Shown: positions 29,362 through 41,406 of the stretch, one piece after another
How positions within the stretch are numbered: the stretch's first letter is position 1
Layout: each line of letters begins with the position of its first letter
NCBI RefSeq assembly: GCF_037975245.1
Contig: NC_092576.1
Coordinates: 3,851,001 to 3,915,000 of the forward strand
Direction of reading: 5' to 3'
Source of the DNA: Apostichopus japonicus
Lineage: Eukaryota > Echinodermata > Holothuroidea > Aspidochirotida > Stichopodidae
DNA length: 64,000 bases
The notes under the pieces: generated by a model
Seen by the model: the letters and a program-made list of their open reading frames with translations, nothing else
Told to the model about the DNA's origin: nothing
Databases searched by the model: none
Program-made: the position numbers and the translations under genes

Positions 29362-30370
29362 TAATAATTTGTTATATACTCTTATGCATGACGTTTCATG
29401 CAACACTAAGAAAAAATATTTTCAAATTTTCGTGTTTTTTTTTTTTTAAATGATCTATCCCAGGTGATATATATATATATATATAAAACGTAAGTATGGA
29501 CAATAAAGTGACTTCATTAAAACATGAACTATATTTAATACGCTGACTTAAAACGCTTGTCAAGTCCTTTACCTTGAACGTAGTAAGTGTGGACAATAAA
29601 GTGATTTTCTTAAAACATGAACTATAATTGGTACGTTGAATTAAAATGCTTGTCAAGTCGTTTACCTATTAACGTAGTAAGTATGAACAATAAAGTGACT
29701 TACCCAAAACATGAACTATATTTGGTACGTTGACTTAAAACGCTTGTCAAGTCGTTTACCTTGAACGTAGTAAGTGTGGACAATAAAGTGACTTTCTTAA
29801 AACATTGACTTAAAACGCTTGTAATGTCGTTTACCTTTAACGTAGTAAGTTTGGACAATAAGGTGACTTTCTTAAAAAATGAACTATATTTGGTACGTTG
29901 ACTTACAACACTTGTCAAGTCGGTTACCTTTTAAAAATTTGTTATATATTCTTATGCATGACATTACATGCAACACAGAAAAAAATAGTTTCAAATGGTC
30001 ATAGTTATCTATCACAGGTGGTATATATATAAAACGTAAGTATGGACAATAAAGTGACTTCATTAAAACATGAACTATATTTTATACGTTGACTTAAAAC
30101 GCTTGTGAAGTCGTTTACCTTTAACGTAGTAAGTGTGGACAATAAGGTGACTTCCTTAAACACATGCACTATATTTGGTACGTTGACTTAAAACGTGACT
30201 TTCTTAAAACATGAACTATATTTGGTACGTTGACTTAAAACGCTTGTCAAGTCGTTTACCTTTAACGTAATAAGTATGGACAATAAAGTGACTTTCTCAA
30301 AATATGAATTATATTTGGTACGTTGACATAAAACGCATGTCAAGACGTTTACCTTTAACGTAGTAAATTA
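29362..30370. repeat. 93-bp tandem repeat with a higher-order duplication
   Basis: The unit contains ggacaataaagtgactt, catgaactatatttggtacg, ttgacttaaaacgcttgtca and cgtttacctttaacgtag. Starts of ggacaataa fall at 29498, 29591, 29685, 29778 and 29853, giving 93-94-bp spacing and one shortened unit. A second block starts at about 29935. The ~120-bp leader ttgttatatattcttatgca ... tatatata occurs before each block (29365 and 29937), so the whole block was duplicated. Minus-strand ORFs across it are repeat translations. Confidence 0.9.
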
Positions 30371-32974
30371 TTAACAACGTCTTTTGAAGGATGCGTCTTC
30401 TCAAGTTGTTTTTTTAACGGTATCACAATCCTTAATATGCTACGCTAAACGTTTTAATACGAATAACATTGTGGACGGTTCAGAATCCTGTTTCGTCATG
30501 GCACGCGTTTATACGCTGATGATACTGGTATAACGTTACTGTACTTTTATCAATATATAATGTTATAGTTTTCAATGGTATTTGTGCTAACGATTAAAAG
30601 TAAAACAAGTCCTACCATACCCTCGGATAGTCATGAACACAACAACGGTAAATCATTTTTCGTGGGATCATTGAAAGGATCAAAAACACAACTACAAATA
30701 CAGATATTGAAATTCACATCACAAATTCTCTTTTTTTACAAACATCTGTAAAGAGAAACCCTTCGACTTGGGAAATCAAGAAATTTGTTAAAAGAAATAC
30801 ACCACATTTTACCAAAAAATATTCAGATCGTAATTTCAAAGTATAGTTGTCTAAATCATCGGAAACCAATTATAACATAAAGTTTACTTTCATCCAGATA
30901 ATTTGATACGAACGGATGTAAATTATCATAAAAAACAATTACTTATTTTTGTCGGTTGTTTTTTGACACTAAAACTGTCGCATGCGTGAGGTTGCAACGC
31001 ACTTGACATACACCATAAGTATTCTAACTTGAACGTTACATTATTTAAATGAATTATTTTTCATTAAAGTTGTCATTTAATACATACAAAATAGTATCAT
31101 TATATTATCAATTGTATTTAAATAATGCGAGTCATTAAATTTGCATCGAGTTATGTAAATCTATTATATGATGAAAATCATCATCATAAGCGTGATGTTA
31201 TACTCCATACAGTGTCATGACGTGTGACATTTAACAATACTGTTGCGTTATAACGCTAACTAAACCTAATATATGTCACGGTCTCAGTGCACAACTGCAC
31301 GCATACCTGTTCAGGGTACGTATTTTCTATGTGATATATACACTATACATATAAGATTCCATACCTCGTTGTGGTTAATCAAGCGAGTTCATAACAGAAA
31401 TCAACCAGCAAGTGGTATTTAAATTATCATAATAAATCGTAATGTAAATTGTAAAACCTATATTTTTTTTCTATACTTTTACTTTTTCGTGAAAAACGAC
31501 TTTTCCCTGTGGAATTAAACCATTTCGAAATTTTTTACGCTCAAAGTCATTCCAGACATTTCAATGTAGTATGTTGTCTGTGGGTAATAAGAACATTAAT
31601 CAACATTGACAAAACAGGCAGAAGTCACATTAAGAGTGCTGAATGTCTTGTGCAGTGATTATTTACGAGTTTAATTATGCTTGTGGATAATGATCTATTC
31701 GCAAATGCGTGTATGAAATATTTCAAGGTGGTGTCGTAAAAGTAAAAACACTTGATAAAACCAGTCATCTTTTTCCGGTGAACTATGGTATAGCATATGA
31801 AAAGTATATAAACGTTATTACAAAACACTTTAGACAGAAATATGGGATAAAACATTTTGATTATTCTCCCAGCGATATTGTTTCGAGGACAAGTTTCAAA
31901 CCGACAGTTACAAATTTGGTATTTATAATAGTTCCTTCCTTGACGTTTTTAAATTTGTGATTGTCAGTGAACGTTTCTTTCATCTAACCAGTCACGCACC
32001 AATCTTGAACATGCTTGCTTATCTTATATTACTCCAGTGACCCTACAGACGGGATTAAATGGGTTGGCATATCTAGAACAACATCGAATACTGAAATAAT
32101 GTTATGTCTTGTAAATAAATGTAGAATCCCTTAGCCTGCATGCAAGGAAAAAAACTATAAGAACTATAATAAACGCAAAACATTAACAGAGTTCCATAAC
32201 ACTCCGATTTTATAGCTATAGTTTGATTAAAATGTACTTGATTTATTTATCATTTCGTTTATATTAAATCGGTAAGAAACTTGTTTTTTTTGTTAGAGAC
32301 TGAGCGTTTAAACAATACGTTGTTTGTTTCTGGATGATATTTAATTAAATAAATGAATAACAACTTTGGAAGGAATAAATAAATAAATACTTTGGAAGGA
32401 TACCTTTAGGGCAAACATCACTTGAGAAGTACTTTGATCTGGGATGTTAAGTCAAGATTGCCGAACATATCAAGTTAAATCTCTTCGGGTTTTTTTCGGA
32501 ATGTATCCATATTGAATGAGAAACGTGATTGCCATACTTATCGAAAACAGATTACAACGATTTCCAGCTATATTTAAAGGTTAGATAAAGTCAGTGTTTG
32601 AATATCTATACTTTATTTACTACTCGCTACACGCTATAGGCATATCATGAAAAGACATTTGTCAGTGTGAATACGAAACAAACTCAATTAGCTTTTGATT
32701 TTCAGACCTCACCTGACGTTATTACTTATGTCGATTAATTAATTGATAGATTGAGTAAAGAGATACATCAAGGGAATTAAACCTTGCTTGGATGTAACGT
32801 AAAGCAATGTCGAAATATTTTAGAAATTCACGTACACATTATACTTAAGCGACCTTGGTCTGTCATTAGTCTTTCATGACTAATATATTACAACATGTTG
32901 AGAATATGAACATTAAACAATTCACAGGGAGTTTGACATGGATGGTACCTCTATCAATCTTGAAATCTAACACC
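30371..32974. other. No gene recognised
   Basis: Very AT-rich unique sequence. A small duplication, aataaataaatactttggaaggata-like, lies at about 32365-32402. ORFs of 76-83 codons overlap on opposite strands at 31625-31960 without features. Confidence 0.45.
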
Positions 32975-33705
32975 TAATGAACATGGCTTGATCAGTTAGT
33001 ACTGCAAAGACAACCGTTAATCAGTATAAACTGAAGTGTGTTATAAAACCGTAACATATGTTAGACATGTCAGAAGATGCTACTGTGCACCCAATGTACA
33101 TGGCTTGATCAGTTTGTATACTGTGAATGAGAGACAACCGTTAATCAGTATGAATTGAAGTATGTTATAACACCGTAACATATGTTGGACATGTCAGCAG
33201 ATGCTATTGTGTACCCAATGTACATGGCTTGATCAGTTTGTACTGTGAATAAGAGACAACCGTTAATCAGTATAAACTGAAGTGTGTTATAAAGCCGTAA
33301 CATATGTTAGACATGTCAGAAGATGCTACTGTGCACCCAATGTACATGGCTTGATCAGTTTGTATACTGTGAATGAGAGACAACCGTTAATCAGTATGAA
33401 TTGAAGTATGTTATAACACCGTAACATATGTTGGACATGTCAGCAGATGCTATTGTGTACCCAATGTACATGGCTTGATCAGTTTGTACTGTGAATAAGA
33501 GACAACCGTTAATCAGTATAAACTGAAGTATGTTATAACACCGTAACATATGTTAGACATGTCTGTAGATGCTACTGTGCACCCAATGTACATGGCTTGA
33601 TCAGTTTATACTGTGAATGAGAGACAACCGAGTAAGTATATAAACTAAAGTGTGTTATAACACCGTAACATAATGTTAGACCTGTCAGCAGATGTTACTG
33701 TGCAA
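32975..33705. repeat. ~122-bp satellite with A-B higher-order structure
   Basis: The phrase acatggcttgatcagtt starts six units at about 122-bp spacing. Units 2 and 4 share tatgaattgaagtatgttat and ttggacatgtcagcagatgc. Units 1, 3 and 5 share tataaactgaagtrtgttat and ttagacatgtc. The alternation shows that a two-unit block was amplified. The last unit is degraded. Confidence 0.9.
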
Positions 33706-36700
33706 AAATTACTGACGAATTCATTACCCAAAGGCTGTTTTCAGCAAATAACTGGTTAGGAGTCTAAACAACTGACAACTGGTTTTAATGAATACTTTAC
33801 TGGGTTAATCTCGAGAGTTATATAATTATTCGAGAAGCTTCGGTCATATTACCACGCACCATCTGTCTCCAATTATGTACTGTTGTATGACTTTGTATGT
33901 TTTTAATGAGAGAGACAACTAATAACTAGAATCACTTTACGACTCTTGTTTTCCCAAAAAATTATTATATTTATTAGTTTTCATGTCTCGTCATATTTGA
34001 GTTGATGTATCGACATTTTGACCTTTGTAAGTGACTTTCTACTGTAGGTTTATTATATATAAAAGAAATATGAAGGGATTTTATAAGCATCATAAGTTTG
34101 AAAAGATATAGGACTGGTTTAACCTCCTTGTCTCAACTACGGCTTAACTTGACGCATGCGTAGATGGCAATACAAAACGTTTATTAAGCACTCACGACAA
34201 ATCTCACGGCCTGAATCAGATTATAATTTACATACGTCGGAAGAACGGTGAAAACGATCAGTCAATTCAAGCTATTCAGAAAGATTAACTATAATGAAGT
34301 TAAAACGTTCGATGCATTTACTTACGGAATCTTATATATACACACGGAAATGAATGCAGGACATGTATGTCCAACCGTTTAGACAAACAACCCCTTTAAG
34401 TATAACTGCATTCCTAATCCCTACAGATTTAAATAATTACACACTAAGTGATTCTCATTACTTGTAATTTAACGCGTCGATTAAACCGCTGTTGTTCAAT
34501 CACATCTTCTTTACACTTGATAAATTCCAACATTAATTCAGCTGCGAGATTGCCATTAACAGACTCATTACCCTCACTCGCTTGCATCAGAGTATTTGCA
34601 ATATAACTGCCAGCGTGGTCTTATGTTGGATTAACAAATACGGTAATTTATACAGTGTTTCCAACGGAAATGATTAAGCTTGGTCAGCAATATATGGTGA
34701 CGTCAAAAAGGAACCAGCATCGTTCAAAGGGAGTGTGATATAAGAAAATCCATTCTTCAAAATATCACCAAATATATACTAAACATAATACAATATATAC
34801 TGTAACACAATTACCATTCTGTAAAATGGCTATAACTTCAATTCTCCCATAACCAAATAAGATAAAATTATATTGTAATAATTTTGGAAAAAACAAATAA
34901 GTTATTAAAAATAACAGGTTGACGTCTCTGATAAAATAATATTTCAAATATATAAAGATATTTTCAAACAGCTAATTGTGTTTCCAAGGTAAAATCCCCC
35001 AGCCACGTGATCATATCAGCGCAGCAATATAACTATATAATTTGTTTTGCTGCAATTCTATTTCGTAATTAGGTTTATAACCGGCTTGAGAAATCTTACT
35101 AAAGTCCAACATCAGATTCAGGCTTAAAATTCTCCCTAATATATAGATCTGGTTATAAAGTTCTTTGTAGACAAGTATTGGTCGTGAAGTGTCATTGCAC
35201 CTGGTTGAAGTAACACTATACGACAGAATCATTAATATGAAGTTCAACAGTTACGTATATGCTATGATTTATATCTTTTCAATGGAATACACTTTATAAT
35301 GTAAATATAATATTGTAAATCATCTGTATTACAGACTCTGTGATATACATAATGAAAAATTATGTTTTTTCACACGTTGTGTTATACATAGCACAAGGTT
35401 ATAACGATAATGTTATGCTATTGTTGATAATTGTGTGTACTATGCCACAATAGCACTGTGTCATACACTATGCATTGGCTGGCTGGTTTGTCATGACAGC
35501 GTCAGGCATATTACAAGCTATTAGGTGACTTACAATTGAAAGATTTTACGAAGCTATAGGCAGAATGTCTTTACGTTCTCTTCGGAAATTAGATACATAA
35601 TGGGTGGACATGATGGAACGAATATGGTTACGTAATTTAAGTAGCGAAACTCACACAGGCGTGAGTAAGGTTAAAGGTTAAATTGCATGTAAAGTTAATT
35701 TGAACATTAAAGGTATGTATACCGTCCAAATTCACAACAATATTGTATCATCACTGCAATATCCTCGACTATTAATAGACAACCGTTTAAATCAATATTT
35801 CTTGAAATTTTTAATCATTGTGCATACAAGGGTCTTCGTCATTGTGGTCACATTGAAAATGCATAATTTAAATTGATAAACAGAACATCCTAAACGTGAA
35901 CACTTTGAATCAGAAAAACAAGCGCAGTGAGTACAATGCATACGACGACAACAATAATAGTAGCACTAATTGTAGCTGTATATTATATCTGGTTTCAATG
36001 TATTACTAGACACGTAAACCCAATCCTAACCATTTAAAGGGTTGATTTATGGTCAATTCCAGGGTCTACGTTATGCTTCTTTCCTCTCCGATTATCCGTG
36101 TCGCCCCGGTAGGATCAATGTCTCAAATGCAGGCTACTAATACATTTTCTTCGATGGAGCAGTTCTCTTGTTTCCGAGTTTATGAATCATACGTCACCAA
36201 GATACTTCTGAGATCGACCATAAATCAAAGCTGCGCATACTAATTTACTGAAGAAAGATAACATTCACTTGATAAACACACGTACCTCAAGTATTCTCCA
36301 GTAGATTACAGGTTGTATTCACCGAGTTAGATCACGAAACCCGATCTTTAAAATGTTAGAGTTAATTTAGTTTAGTGTGAAAGTTTGTCCGGTATTACAC
36401 ATTTCCAATAAATTCCAAGTAATATTAATCCCGAGAGTTGAATTCTCTCAAATAATCACAAGACCTCGAATGATGAGAACATTGTATTGGAAGGTATCAA
36501 GATAGAGGTCAACATTGTAGGTACCGAGTAAAAATAACAAGGAGCAGTTGTCTTCTATGGATGCTTTCAGATCGAACATTCTATATAGAAGAGAGCTAGT
36601 TATGACACTTTAAATAATTTAAACTGCTGATTAAGGTAAGTGTCCAACACGTCAAATAAACGAATATCAAGATGAAAATTCTCTAAATGTCCAACTTAGT

Positions 36701-36741
36701 CGAATCCTCAAAGACATTTCCTAAGTCGATTACAAATGATT
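33706..36741. other. Non-coding stretch downstream of the 377-codon gene
   Basis: AT-rich sequence with no ORF of coding character. It would hold any 3' UTR or downstream exons of the minus-strand gene at 36742-37875, but I could not identify a confident splice donor or polyadenylation signal for it. Confidence 0.4.
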
Positions 36742-37875
36742 TTATCTTGGTTGAGGCTTTGTCCTTTGCTTCAACGACCCAGAATTTTGTCTATGATAGC
36801 CAAACATCTCTTGTCTCGCGAGCCATTGTTGGACAAGTGCGGTGGAGGACAACTGAGGACATCCGACCTCGGGATATAGCGGAGGAGAGTCCGCGTGTCG
36901 TGGGTAGTGATGGGCCCTCTCATAAATCTCTAGATCAGATAGCAAACTTATTCTAGACTCAGATGGGCTGGAGACACGTATAGACTGTAGGGATACGTGA
37001 CTAGGGCAGCGTAGCTCTTGAATGGTAGGATGCAGAGGGGAGCCACCGTCCCTTAGATCACTACAGCTACGGCTAAGCTGGAAAGCGGGTGTCTTCTCCG
37101 CGAACGGAGAGAGGTTACTTTGTCCGCGGGCACCTTTCGATGTTGGACTACGTTGCCGATGGTCCCTATCGTTTAATGATGTTCTAAGGTTACAACAAGA
37201 ACTACCTAAGTTAGATATTCCATCAGCCGGCTGTGGTTTACCGCCCTCTCTGTACCTCCTACGGCTGTCTATTCCAACTAGAGAGAGCGGCCGTTTCTTG
37301 CGTATATTTTCTTGGTATGATCTTTTAGATAGTTCGCTTCTCGCCGACGACCCGTTACTATCGGTCGGAGAGTCGTCCATAGCGTTGTCAAACTTCTGCA
37401 CAGCTTCCTCGTATGAATCATTACCTCCTGCAGATAAAGCATAGTTCTTCTTACGATAAAATCTCGGCGAGCAGTAGACACCTAACCTCGCGTCGTTTTC
37501 TCTCATTTGTTTCTCCCTCGAACGGTAGTCTAAGATTGCATCCGTCGACGTTTCCATTTTGTTTCTACTACTACTACTACCTCCTTCCTCGCCCATAATC
37601 TCAGAGGCTACTAACGGAGCACTGGGAAATTTCACAGACTCGTTTATGAGCGGTACTTTTAAGACTCTCGTCATATCAGAGGAGCTTCTTTCCCTAATTC
37701 CTCCCCTTGATCTTCCGTCACCGCCGCTGCTACTACCGCCGACGCCGTAACCGAGCCTGTCGTCGTCGTCAAAGTCGAAGTCGTCATCATTACCAACCTC
37801 ATTAAACGAGACAGAGTCTGTTTGTTTTCTAACTTCCTGTGTACCGCTCGTTCTACTGTATGGCCGATTAGACAT
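36742..37875 (-). CDS. Ser/Arg-rich, probably disordered protein of unknown function (377 aa)
   Basis: I do not recognise this protein. The ORF is uninterrupted for 377 codons, has higher GC than its surroundings and is not built from tandem repeats, all of which argue for real coding sequence. The start (37873-37875) has a purine at -3. From the N terminus it shows an acidic D-rich patch at about residues 31-39 (DDDFDFDDDD), then a Gly/Ser/Arg-rich stretch at about 45-66. Basic Ser-containing motifs follow (KKRPLSLVGI at about 195, SRSCSDLRD at about 268) and resemble phosphorylation or 14-3-3 docking sites. A short ordered-looking C-terminal segment reads LVQQWLARQEMFGYHRQNSG. There is no signal peptide, membrane segment or known domain. 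A cytoplasmic or nuclear scaffold-like protein is a guess. It may be a single-exon gene or one large exon of a longer gene. The shorter ORFs on the opposite strand are shadows. Confidence 0.65.
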   Translation of the reverse strand: MSNRPYSRTSGTQEVRKQTDSVSFNEVGNDDDFDFDDDDRLGYGVGGSSSGGDGRSRGGIRERSSSDMTRVLKVPLINESVKFPSAPLVASEIMGEEGGSSSSRNKMETSTDAILDYRSREKQMRENDARLGVYCSPRFYRKKNYALSAGGNDSYEEAVQKFDNAMDDSPTDSNGSSARSELSKRSYQENIRKKRPLSLVGIDSRRRYREGGKPQPADGISNLGSSCCNLRTSLNDRDHRQRSPTSKGARGQSNLSPFAEKTPAFQLSRSCSDLRDGGSPLHPTIQELRCPSHVSLQSIRVSSPSESRISLLSDLEIYERAHHYPRHADSPPLYPEVGCPQLSSTALVQQWLARQEMFGYHRQNSGSLKQRTKPQPR

Positions 37876-38944
37876 ATCTCTCGATTATAACAAGTCAAAT
37901 CCCATTAGAGCATACTTTAATCGGACATAAAACTATTACCATTTCCAACTGAAACTTCCTTTACGAATAAACATGTGTATAAGAAACAACGATAAAGATG
38001 TTATGTGTGTGTGTATGTCGTTGAGGGAGAACCAGCTAATCTCGCATGTAAAATCCTTACACTATATAAGGTATAGATGATTTCGCTACCGAGCTAAGAA
38101 CAAACCACCAACAGGATATTCAAAATAGCATTAACATTCAGCGCAACAACGTATAGGGAAAGGGTGAAAAAGTCAGTTTTAGAGGCGGAAGCTTTACGAT
38201 CTAGTTAGATATGAGTGACCTGTGGAATCAATGGTAAAACTCCAGAGGGAATAATCTAGAAGATATATCAATAGCAAGACTAACTGTCTTCATTATGTTA
38301 AGTTGTGTCGTTTGTTTTAGCACTAATTGTAATAAGCAAGATAGACGAGGATGCAAAATTTGACACTATCGACGCAGGAGTGACCTTCACTCTGTAGTTA
38401 TTAGTAAACTTTAGCTGTTAAGTACCTCAGGTTTGCTTTTCTTATTATTAATACCTGACCAAATATGACTGTTAAAATGAAAAGGTTTTAAATTGCGTTT
38501 ATCAAAATACTAAAGTAAATTCCAGTCATTCCCATTACGAGTTAGGTGAAAAAGAAGGCGAGGAAAGGATAAGATTAAAAAGATAGTAAACATACAGAGA
38601 GAGGTAGGGGTGGAGAGAGGGAGAGGGAGAAAGAGAAGTACCCTAGTTATTATGAATGGTAGAATGAAACAGCGAAATTAAATATGGGATTGTTTATGCT
38701 GCTTGTAAAGTACGCGGCGTGTTGTACTTCACAGTTTAGGAGAAATTAATTTCAAACTGTTTGACCCTTGAATAAAACAGGAACTAATAATTAATGAATG
38801 TGATCTTTGGGATCATCCAAAATAGGTCAAAGGTGTCTAACAAATAGGGTTAAATAGTCTCGGAGTTTATTAAGGGTGAGAATGCAGAGTGGACGGGCGG
38901 GGATGGGGTGAGTTGGGTGTGTGGTCAGCGTGGACGGACGTGAA
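37876..38944. other. Upstream region of the 377-codon gene
   Basis: AT-rich sequence that would hold its promoter and 5' UTR. I see no clear TATA box or initiator. A purine-rich tract (gagagagg type) lies near 38598-38640. Confidence 0.4.
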
Positions 38945-39165
38945 AAGGTGTGCAGGCCTAGCTACCTGCATATATCTTCTATGTGACAAGGTGTACAGGC
39001 CTACCTGCATATCTTCTATGTGACAAGGTGTGCAGGCCTATACCTGCATATCTTCTATGTGACAAGGTGTGCAGGCCTACCTGCATATCTTCTATGTAAC
39101 AAGGTGTGCAGGCCAATACCTGCATATCTTCTATGTGACAATGTATGCAGGCCAATATACCATAA
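38945..39165. repeat. ~37-bp minisatellite (about 6 copies)
   Basis: The unit tgtgacaaggtgtgcaggcc plus tacctgcatatcttcta varies between 37 and 39 bases by an extra ta. The last copy is degraded. Confidence 0.9.
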
Positions 39166-40524
39166 CTTTCCCAATAGTGGTAACTGTGTCATAATACATC
39201 ATCCACAAATATTGCCATTGACGATGAAAAGTTTGAATAATACGAAACTATGATGTGATACTTCCTTGTGACGATACACACATCTCGAAAGCATGAGAAT
39301 CTTTAAAGAAACTTCCACGCTCGACAATTGTCGTAGAAGAATTGAGAACATACAGTATAGTATGATATATGCTAAGTTATCCTTATTAGTGATTTAACGG
39401 ATACTAGAAATTATTTCTAACCCCATATATATAACTGTGACAAGTGCATCTGTCTGGAGCATTCACCTACACACAGAGGGTGTGACTCGTTTAGTTATTG
39501 TATAAATAATATTGTGCTATTGACCATGAGAAGCTATTACGTGATAACTCAATGTACAGACAAACATGTCATGGTGAGAAACAACTCTAATAGTTTATCA
39601 GCGGGAGAAGCATTATTAGTAGGTTCAATGTTATTGCCATGCACCCAATAAACATCATTGTTAGTATACAGTATAATTGTAATTATTATATGAATGAGGA
39701 ATCAATGATATTAGCATATGATACAAATCAATATGATATTACAATAACACAGTTACTAGTTCATTCAACGGCTGATGGTATAAATAGATTGATAACATCA
39801 GTGTAATATAATATACATAATATCGATGAAATTAATGTTATCTTATTGTTGATTTCTTACTTATTATGATGAGATAACATTAAATGATGAGTCGTGACAC
39901 ATCGGGTGTGGCAATGCGCTCTTCTGAAAATTAGAGGGAGACATTTCAATTTTCTTGCTACGAACTCTCGTTGTCTCTAACCAAATTCATTTCCAGTTCT
40001 TGTTTTCGGTCTAATAGCGTGCACCAAACTAGTTGATCGTCCAAACGTGACGTGTCCAACACCAAAGCATATACGATTCCATGAATTAATCAGTTTATCT
40101 ACAATTTCCTTGTACCAGTGACGTCACGTATTGTCTTATCATGAGCCATGTGAGCTTATTGTGAGCAGTGGAATTATCAGTTTACTTTCAGCAGTGACGT
40201 CACGTATTGTGTTATTGTGAGCCATGTGAACTTATTGTGAGCAGTGGGATTAGGAATTTACTTCCGCCACTGTCATTATGTAATATATATTATAATCCCA
40301 TGCGACTACAATTATTTCTCAAAGCGGTCTGGGGGTGGTAGGGGGTGGATGAGGGTGTTGGGGAGGTAAATATACATGAAAGGAATTTCTATGGATCCCA
40401 ACAGTTTGGGCCTACTTCAGATGGGCAAAATGCGGCTGGGCAGTTCTTCTACTCCTTACCAGAAAGCCGTGGCATATTCTCTTTAAAAAAATGCTCAGAG
40501 CGGGGTAAACAATTATAACTGTCT
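39166..40524. repeat. Mostly unique sequence with a ~72-bp CRE-containing duplication
   Basis: At 40118-40190 and 40190-40262 the segment cagtgacgtcacgtattgt ... gagccatgtgarcttattgtg is repeated twice in tandem. Each copy has the CRE-like TGACGTCA. Nothing else was recognised in the stretch. Confidence 0.7.
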
Positions 40525-40539
40525 GTTGGGGATACAACT

Positions 40540-40770
40540 GAATGCCAAAAAAGAGGCATAAGATGGACCCTCTTTTCTACACTTGAGGACCTCGACTTTG
40601 CAGATGATCTTGCTCTACTTTCACACACCCATCAGCATATGCAAGAAAAAACATCCAGACTCAGTGTTTTTGCCCAGCAAATTGGCTTGAACATCAGCCA
40701 AAAGAAAACAGAGGTGATGACCCTGAACATCTCAGACCCTTTACCAATACAAGCAAACGGGGAAGACCTA
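40540..40770 (+). pseudogene. Reverse transcriptase C-terminal half, part 1 (FADD motif)
   Basis: The frame starting at 40561 reads RWTLFSTLEDLDFADDLALL and continues through GLNISQKKTEVMTLNI to QANGEDL. FADD is the catalytic Y/F-x-D-D motif of non-LTR reverse transcriptases, and the following GLNIS-K-KTEVM segment is the next conserved block. The frame is open to the insertion point after codon CTA (40768-40770). It continues in register at 47871 once the inserted element and one TA are ignored. It lacks the N-terminal endonuclease and the RT fingers because the copy is 5'-truncated, so it is not functional. Confidence 0.9.
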
Positions 40771-41239
40771 CACTGTAAATTTTAATTAGTCATATACACA
40801 TGCCAAAATGGTCAAATGACTAATTTTGCATTAGTCAGAATGTTTGACTAATTTCATCAGTCATATGACTAATTAAAATGGCTAAAGACCAATGAAAGTT
40901 AGTCATTGTCCAAAATAGTGACGAAGCATAATTAGTCAATTGGGAATCACGAAATTTGATTTCAAAGCTTTATTTGTTATTTTTGGTCTTCAAGGTTTTT
41001 TGTTATTTACTTACAAACAACTTCCGCGCCACAATTTGGATGAATATTAAAAAATTGTTTATAAAATCACCAATAATTAAAAACCCAAGGAATAATGGAT
41101 ATGCTATATAACAATTTTCGGTTAAGTGTAAACTCTAAGACGTCATAAGAAAAATTTCCACAAATTTTTTTGGGAAATTGATAATTACTTATAGCAAAAA
41201 CTTAATTAGGTTAAGGCGATATTCCAGCACCTGTACTAA

Positions 41240-41406
41240 AACGTCTTAGTCATTTGACTAATTTAGAATTCACAAATGACGTCAGATATACGTAGCCGCG
41301 AGTGCGCACTCTGCAGGCGCCAGGCCTCTAGCTCTCGATGATTCCGACGCCATATTTGATACTGCAGTAAGAAATTCTGGAGCCGAGAAATGTCTGCAAT
41401 CGCAAG
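41240..41406 (+). promoter_or_regulatory. Possible promoter and first exon of the gene carried by the element
   Basis: Downstream of ttagtcatttgactaattt (41246) comes aaatgacgtcag with a CRE-like core. A GC-rich patch unlike its AT-rich surroundings (41295-41345) follows, and then an ATG at 41390 that opens five codons before the splice-donor-like cgcaag/gtgggt at 41406/41407. This looks like a promoter, 5' UTR and short first coding exon. No downstream exon could be joined to it in phase with confidence. Confidence 0.4.

Noticed and set aside
37022-37444. 140-codon plus-strand ORF
   Set aside because: Antisense shadow of the minus-strand 377-codon ORF, with no features of its own.
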